20,605 nt of DNA from Mastigamoeba balamuthi (taxonomy: Eukaryota > Evosea > Mastigamoebida > Mastigamoebidae). Below, piece after piece: positions 16,353 to 20,605 of the stretch. A program made the translations under genes and the position numbers. The DNA is taken from contig CACRSC010000058.1 in the NCBI GenBank assembly GCA_902651635.1, positions 43,319 through 63,923 on the forward strand, in the 5' to 3' direction. The first letter of the stretch is position 1; each line of letters begins with the position of its first letter. The notes under the pieces are model-generated. The model ran no database searches. It was not told where the DNA came from and was given only the letters and a program-made list of their open reading frames with translations.

Positions 16353-16885
16353 GTGTTGGACCGAGGGAGTCACGCTTGTGAGTGCAGCTGCTGATCCGAT
16401 GCTATTTGTGAATGTGCAAAGGCAGATCTCGGAGTGACGTCATGCCCACGCACTGGCATTCTCCCTTGCTTTTACTCGGTGTCGCTCTGCTGTGCTCTGT
16501 AATGTTCTGCTGCCTCGCACTACGTCACCCCGGCTAAACGGACCTACTTGAAGTTGAATGTGCTCTTTGTGTTTTGAGGAAATGCATGGCCTTTGCTGTT
16601 TCCATCGGCTCCGCGTGCATTTCACACACCACGGCAGAACTGCCCTTCTCCTTCTGCATTGCAGGTGCGTCTTCTGCTGTGGCTCCAAGATGGAAAAGCA
16701 ACTGAGGACGCTGGCTTCCCCGCCACCGAGGAGAGCCCTCGCCGCCCGGGGTCATTGTCTGCCAGAGTCACTATGGTGGGCAACTGCAAGCCCCCCGCGC
16801 TGGCACAAATGTGAACTGCGTACCGGGTCGCCTGCTACTTCGAGGGAGTCAAGGCCACGTGGTTTGTCCTCTGGGCACTCGGTGC
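16353..16885. other. Unresolved region, possibly a divergent small secreted protein on the plus strand
   Basis: An ATG at 16442 opens a signal-peptide-like frame (MPTHWHSPLLLLGVALLCS) ending at a GTAATG donor at 16499. Splice-like sites follow (acceptors at 16637, 16664 and 16765; donor GTGCGT at 16665), and a Cys-containing frame from 16766 includes NCVPGRLLLRGSQG and CPLGTRC. I could not join them into one convincing model. If real, it would share the ~90 bp spacer 16353-16441 with the secreted gene on its left. Confidence 0.3.
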
Positions 16886-18034
16886 TCAGTGCAGCACCCG
16901 GGCGACGCTCGAAACCGAACGGGCAAGAGATCCCAGCATCAGGGCGTGTGCGTGCCACACGGCGCTCGTGGCGGCGTCCCCGAGGCTCTGCGCCAGAGTC
17001 TCCAGCGCCCTCGCCGCCCGCTGCTGCTCCTCCGCTGCCACGCCTCGCCAGAGCGCGTGCGCGGAGCTGCAGGCGGCGCTCAGCTCGTCCGCCAGCGAGA
17101 GCGGGCCCCACGCTTCGTCGGGCCTCCTGCACGTCGCCCCTGGCCCCCGCGAACAACAAGAGTCCCGTGACACCGGCGAACGTGTGGAGGCCTCTGCTGA
17201 CCTCCGCAGACGTCGAGGGCGGCGGTGGCGGCGCTCTCGAGGGCGGCGACTGCGCACGAGGGGTGGCGGCAGAGGTGCCGCAGCGCCCTCGTCAGCTCCT
17301 CCCTCTCTGCGAGCACCTCGTGGCCTCCGCCCACCGCGTCCAAGCGGGCGCAGCGCGCTGCCAGCTGTGCCGCCAGCTCTGCCCAGTGCCCCAGAGTCAG
17401 CCAGGCAACTGGGCCACCCGCGAGAGGGCACCTGTAGATGCCAGGTATCGTCTTTTTTCTCAGAGACAGATGGTACCGCACGTTTTTACGAATCGAAAGA
17501 GCACCGCGCGGAGCTCACAAAATGATTGGTTCGAGTAGCCCCCACAAAGTCAATTGAAGACGGAAGCACGCATTGCCACGTGGCTGTGACGCCACATCCC
17601 AGCCCCAGAAAGAGCCACAAACAAACCAGGAACGAGGGGGAGATGTCTGGAAGCCCATCACGACGGGGGGACAGAATCAACTGATTGGGGGCGCAGAGGC
17701 GACCGCGGCGCTCACCAGCGAGGGCGGGGCCCCCGGCCACCGCGGCCAGCGACGCCACGTCCTGCGCCAGCCCCTCTGCGGCCCTCCTGCCCCCCAGCGA
17801 CGCCGCGACCCCCCGGGGCAGCGCCTCGGACCCCCCGCGCGTGACGTGGCGCCGGCGGGCGTCGCAGAGGGCGCAGAGGAACGCGAGGCGCTCGGCGGGC
17901 AGCCCGGGGGCCGCGGCGGGCCAGGGCGCGCGGGCACGGAGGACGCGGCGGCGGGCGAGGGCGTAGGCGAGGGCCAGGGTGGCGCGGCGGCGCTGCTCGG
18001 GGCCCTGGGCGCTGGGCGGCGGGCGAACCGACAT
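16886..18034 (-). CDS. Ala/Leu/Arg-rich helical protein of unknown function
   Basis: The model has three exons: 18034-17716, 17408 to 17202 (or 17174), and 17139 (or 17126) to 16886, stop TGA. The two alternatives for the last intron both keep phase and give 259 or 264 residues. The first intron (17409-17715, GTGAGC to CCCAG, phase 1) is 307 nt, unusually long here. The protein reads as amphipathic helices with no TM segment: residues ~40-110 hold AERLAFLCALCDARRRHV, the middle exon LTLGHWAELAAQLAARC and REELTRALRHLCRH, the last exon LADELSAACSSAHALW and RALETLAQSLGDAA. The pattern could be a helical-repeat or bundle fold; no family recognised. The ATG overlaps a plus-strand ATG by two bases. 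Confidence 0.55.
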
Positions 18035-18214
18035 GGCTGGGCGGCTGCAGTGTGCGCCGCAGAGATACGGGAATCTAATTGGTTTGGTATCCAGGAATCT
18101 GTTGGATATTAGATTATTATAATATCCTGGATACTAAAATATCCGACAACGTCATCGCCTGCGTCACGATTTGCGCAGGGAATTTGATGTCTAAGCAAGA
18201 GCAGGGCTCATTAG

Positions 18215-18529
18215 AGAGTGCCTGACGACGTAGTGAGGGCTGTGGTACTGAAGCTAAACAACGATCTGCAACACAAGGTGCAGGAAAGCTATGCCTCATA
18301 GCTGATGTGCTTGGATGGGGGCCAATTGCAGGCTTCATCCTTCAGAATCGATCAGGTCATCGTTGTACTCGCTGAGAGCGATAAAAACAGACAGATGTTG
18401 TCGGACATCACTAGGATGGCATCTGGTAGCCGCGTCTACGTCGATCTCCTGGGTTTCCTCTCCTGTTCAATGGAGGGGAAGCCGTCACCCGAGGGCACCA
18501 TTGCGTTACGCCCAGCGAAGCGCTCATGA
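18215..18529 (+). CDS. Small two-exon protein, 5' end unresolved
   Basis: Two segments join in phase 0 across a 54-nt GTGCAG-to-TTGCAG intron (18278-18331). Exon 18215-18277 reads VPDDVVRAVVLKLNNDLQHK, and exon 18332-18529 reads ASSFRIDQVIVVLAES, later SRVYVDLLGFLSCSME, ending in a basic tail and TGA. The intron length matches the local norm. A TAG lies just upstream of 18215, so an earlier exon is needed. Candidates are ATG at 18033 (MAGRLQ, then a donor at 18048 or 18050) or ATG at 18187, which would need a one-base shift. About 90 residues in all; no family recognised. It converges on the UBR-box gene with a ~130 bp gap. Confidence 0.5.
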
Positions 18530-18659
18530 AGTAGATTTCAAAACAACCCACAAAGAAATGGATGAAACAGGTGTCTTGGCCCTTGCAGGTGGTGTAAGTC
18601 TCTTCAATTCCCGTTGTGCGATGGTCGTGACAGGAACAATGACAAGGAGGTGGATATTG

Positions 18660-20605
18660 TCACTGCTGTTCCTTGACCCAGCCCTGCTTTGGCTTTTGGC
18701 AGTGACAGGCGCAGCAGCTCTGCATGAACCTCCAGTCCACCAGCTCGTGTCCGCTGTGGCACCTCGCCGCACACACCTCGCACACGTTCGTGCTCTCGTC
18801 GCTCCCATAGCACGTCTGGCATCTCGCGATCCACTGCGTTGTGGTCCTCGTATTGCCAGAGCTCATCCGTTGCATGAAGCAGACGGTGCATTTGCAGCAG
18901 GGTCCCATTTCTGCCGTGCATTGCCCTGTAGACTTTGCCACAGCCACATTGGCACACATCCTTCTCTCAAACAGCATGCTCAGCCTCGTTGCCTCCGCAG
19001 ACCAGCAGGCTGCCCCATCTTCCACATTCAGGAGCCTATGGGTGATGCCCCAGCTGCGCAACTGGGTGGCCAGCCTTTCTGCTTCCTCGTCTGGATATCC
19101 AGGACCCCCAGCCCTTGCAAGGAGGTTGCACAGCACTTCAAGCCCAACCAGCTGATCACAGGTGGTCGTGCTGTTTGCACATATCATTGCCAGAAGAAGG
19201 ACATTGCCTGGAAGCACCCGGCATGTATCCCTGGCATACGCCAGAAGACAGGACAGAACTGAGCAGATGGGAAATCGGAATTGGTCGTCAGGCTGAGCAC
19301 CACACGTGCACGTCAGGGAATCGATAGCCTCACAATCGAGCAGCATCGGAGCGAGCTCTGGAACACGTGCAATACAGCCCATCATATTGACAAGCTTGTT
19401 CGTTATGGACCCGAACTCTGCTGGCGAGCGAAGCATCGCGGTGATGACCCGCAGTGTGGCCAGGAGTGCAGAGGGGCCGATATCCCGCAGGCTGGCTCCG
19501 TGGGTTTCGTACATAGGAGAGATAGCCGTGAGAAGCTCGGATACGGGAGTCGTATCATGGCACTCGAGCAGTGCTTGCATCGTTCCGAGTGCCATGTCGA
19601 GGAAACCACACTTTAGAATACAGGATCGATTTTGCGATCTCCGTGCGAGGGTGCACAATACAGAGTACGTTTGCCGGTGCACAGGGCACCAACGGGGATA
19701 GTACCTCTTCATCCATGTCACCAACAGCCCGGGGAAGCATTCTGGCACTTCGAGGATTTGGCTCTCTGTAATCGTCATTTCGAGATGTTTGAGAACCTCG
19801 AGCTCCGTGCCAAGCATCGCGTGTTGGCAGCAGCAGTGCAGCCACGCATAGAGAGCCAGAAATCTATACTGTGACAGCAAACGGAAGCCATGACGGTCGT
19901 CGGAATCAGAGTATGACGTGTAGGGGTCTGGGGTGGTCACCAATTCGACCTCCCTCCTGAGGCTCGGGTCCGATGCTGCAGAGGACCCTATCGCTGCCAG
20001 CGCCTCCACGAGGGATTCGGGCTGGTCAGCATCGAACCCGAGGCTGTACGGCGGCTCTGCCAGCATTCGGACAACCACTGCGTGGCCGCCCATGCAGGCC
20101 ACGAAGAGGCACAGGTTCCCCTGGAGGCACGCGTCCCAGTGGCCCAGGCAGAACGGCCTCTGTGCCAGCGCTCGCACAATGTCGGCGCTGCCAGATTGGC
20201 ACGCCGTCTTCAGCGCTGCTGCTGCTCTGGCTTCTGTGCGGCCCAGAGAATACGGGGCCCTCGCCAGCTCCTCGACGACATCGACGCGGCCTTTGTGGCA
20301 GGCGTCTCTGAGTGCTTCGCAGTTGTCCTCACGAGCCTCCTCCCGGCCGAGGCAGTAGGGCGGCTGCGCCAGCCTCCGGACGGCCGCTGCGTTGCCACAG
20401 GTGCAAGCCCTCTGGAGTACCCGAGAGAAGAGAGCGTCGTCATGGGAGAGCGAGTACGGGGGCTCCGCGAGTGCGTCGAAGGGCTCCGAGCTGCCTGCCT
20501 CGCACGCCATCCGCAGCGAATCGCACGACCGCGAGGTTGCCTCGGTACGGCCGAGGCAGTACGGGGGCAGCGCCAGCCTGCGCAGCAGCTGCGCGCTCCT
20601 GCTGC
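18660..20605 (-). CDS. Ankyrin-like repeat protein with C-terminal UBR-type zinc domain (5' end outside window)
   Basis: One uninterrupted minus-strand frame runs from the window edge to TGA at 18662-18660, about 648 visible residues. The Met at 20510 lies inside a repeat, so the start is beyond the window. Residues ~1-195 are ankyrin-like repeats with a recurring (A/L)xPPYxLGR motif. The middle (~200-520) is Leu-rich helical sequence resembling armadillo/HEAT repeats. The last ~80 residues match the UBR box layout: CCKCTVC, then WIARCQTCYG, CEVCAARCHSGHELV and a final CCACHC, i.e. CxxC, CxxC, CHxGH and CxC zinc ligands. UBR boxes bind N-degrons or serve in ubiquitin ligases and FBXO11-type adaptors, so a substrate-recognition role in ubiquitination is likely (inference). 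No RING or HECT domain is visible. The gene is intronless and appears less GC-rich than the spliced genes. Confidence 0.82.
   Translation of the reverse strand, partial: SRSAQLLRRLALPPYCLGRTEATSRSCDSLRMACEAGSSEPFDALAEPPYSLSHDDALFSRVLQRACTCGNAAAVRRLAQPPYCLGREEAREDNCEALRDACHKGRVDVVEELARAPYSLGRTEARAAAALKTACQSGSADIVRALAQRPFCLGHWDACLQGNLCLFVACMGGHAVVVRMLAEPPYSLGFDADQPESLVEALAAIGSSAASDPSLRREVELVTTPDPYTSYSDSDDRHGFRLLSQYRFLALYAWLHCCCQHAMLGTELEVLKHLEMTITESQILEVPECFPGLLVTWMKRYYPRWCPVHRQTYSVLCTLARRSQNRSCILKCGFLDMALGTMQALLECHDTTPVSELLTAISPMYETHGASLRDIGPSALLATLRVITAMLRSPAEFGSITNKLVNMMGCIARVPELAPMLLDCEAIDSLTCTCGAQPDDQFRFPICSVLSCLLAYARDTCRVLPGNVLLLAMICANSTTTCDQLVGLEVLCNLLARAGGPGYPDEEAERLATQLRSWGITHRLLNVEDGAACWSAEATRLSMLFERRMCANVAVAKSTGQCTAEMGPCCKCTVCFMQRMSSGNTRTTTQWIARCQTCYGSDESTNVCEVCAARCHSGHELVDWRFMQSCCACHCQKPKQGWVKEQQ
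20030..20605 (-). repeat. Ankyrin-like repeats carrying a PPYxLGR signature
   Basis: Five to six units of ~36-40 residues in the UBR-box gene. Each has a helix like DACHKGRVDVVEELA followed by (Q/A/L)PPY(S/C)LGR or a variant (RAPYSLGR, QRPFCLGH, EPPYSLGF). The helix pair fits ankyrin (A-C-x-x-G-x-x-D-V-V), but the usual ankyrin turn is replaced by PPYxLGR. Confidence 0.75.

Noticed and set aside
17528-17540. tRNA B-box-like GGTTCGA
   Set aside because: The following bases do not complete a T-arm and no cloverleaf can be drawn; it lies in a long intron.

Overview
This is nuclear DNA of a free-living-protist type of eukaryote. It is GC-rich and compact, genes lie on both strands, and many are broken by short spliceosomal introns (about 45-70 nt, some 110-300 nt). 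The encoded proteins are eukaryotic families: FHA and PH domains, a long coiled-coil protein with a C-terminal membrane anchor, an SLC35F6-type transporter, an FCP1/HAD-like protein and a UBR-box protein. Short introns starting GTGCG, together with Gln/Met-rich proteins, remind me of amoebozoans such as Acanthamoeba or the archamoebae. That placement is a guess; no rRNA or other marker gene is present.

Layout, left to right. (1) 1-2996 (+): 3' part of a six-exon gene with a Met/Gln-rich low-complexity half followed by FHA and PH domains. (2) 3120-4355 (-): intronless gene with an F-box-like N-terminus and an FCP1/HAD-like fold lacking the second catalytic Asp. (3) 4782-10635 (-): a ~22-exon gene for a ~1,450-residue tail-anchored coiled-coil protein, the most striking locus here. 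Its middle consists of four tandem copies of the same exon set, and one exon has expanded into a ~1 kb array of 117-nt repeats. (4) 11000-12137 (+): a secreted, Cys-containing type I membrane protein, divergent from (3) across a ~360 bp promoter region. (5) 12138-13139: no secure gene. (6) 13140-14671 (+): SLC35F6-like transporter with four exons. (7) 14861-15637 (-): a tentative small spliced gene whose stop codon overlaps a poly(A) signal. (8) 15946-16352 (-): a small secreted protein with two CC-containing repeats and an apparent GC-AG intron. (9) 16886-18034 (-): helical protein of unknown function. (10) about 18215-18529 (+): small two-exon protein with an unresolved 5' end. (11) 18660 to the window end (-): 3' part of an intronless gene with ankyrin-like PPYxLGR repeats, a helical middle and a C-terminal UBR-type zinc domain.

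The genes do not form a pathway; this is ordinary protist gene packing. Themes worth following are growth of a coiled-coil gene by exon-set and within-exon duplication, a biased 5' splice site (GTNCG in 18 of 30 introns placed in four genes), a recurring AT-rich GATATTTCC-like motif confined to longer introns and 5' flanks, and a contrast between GC-rich intron-dense genes and intronless genes that look less GC-rich. Exon borders were set by hand from GT/AG sites, reading-phase agreement and protein continuity; no transcripts or database searches were available.
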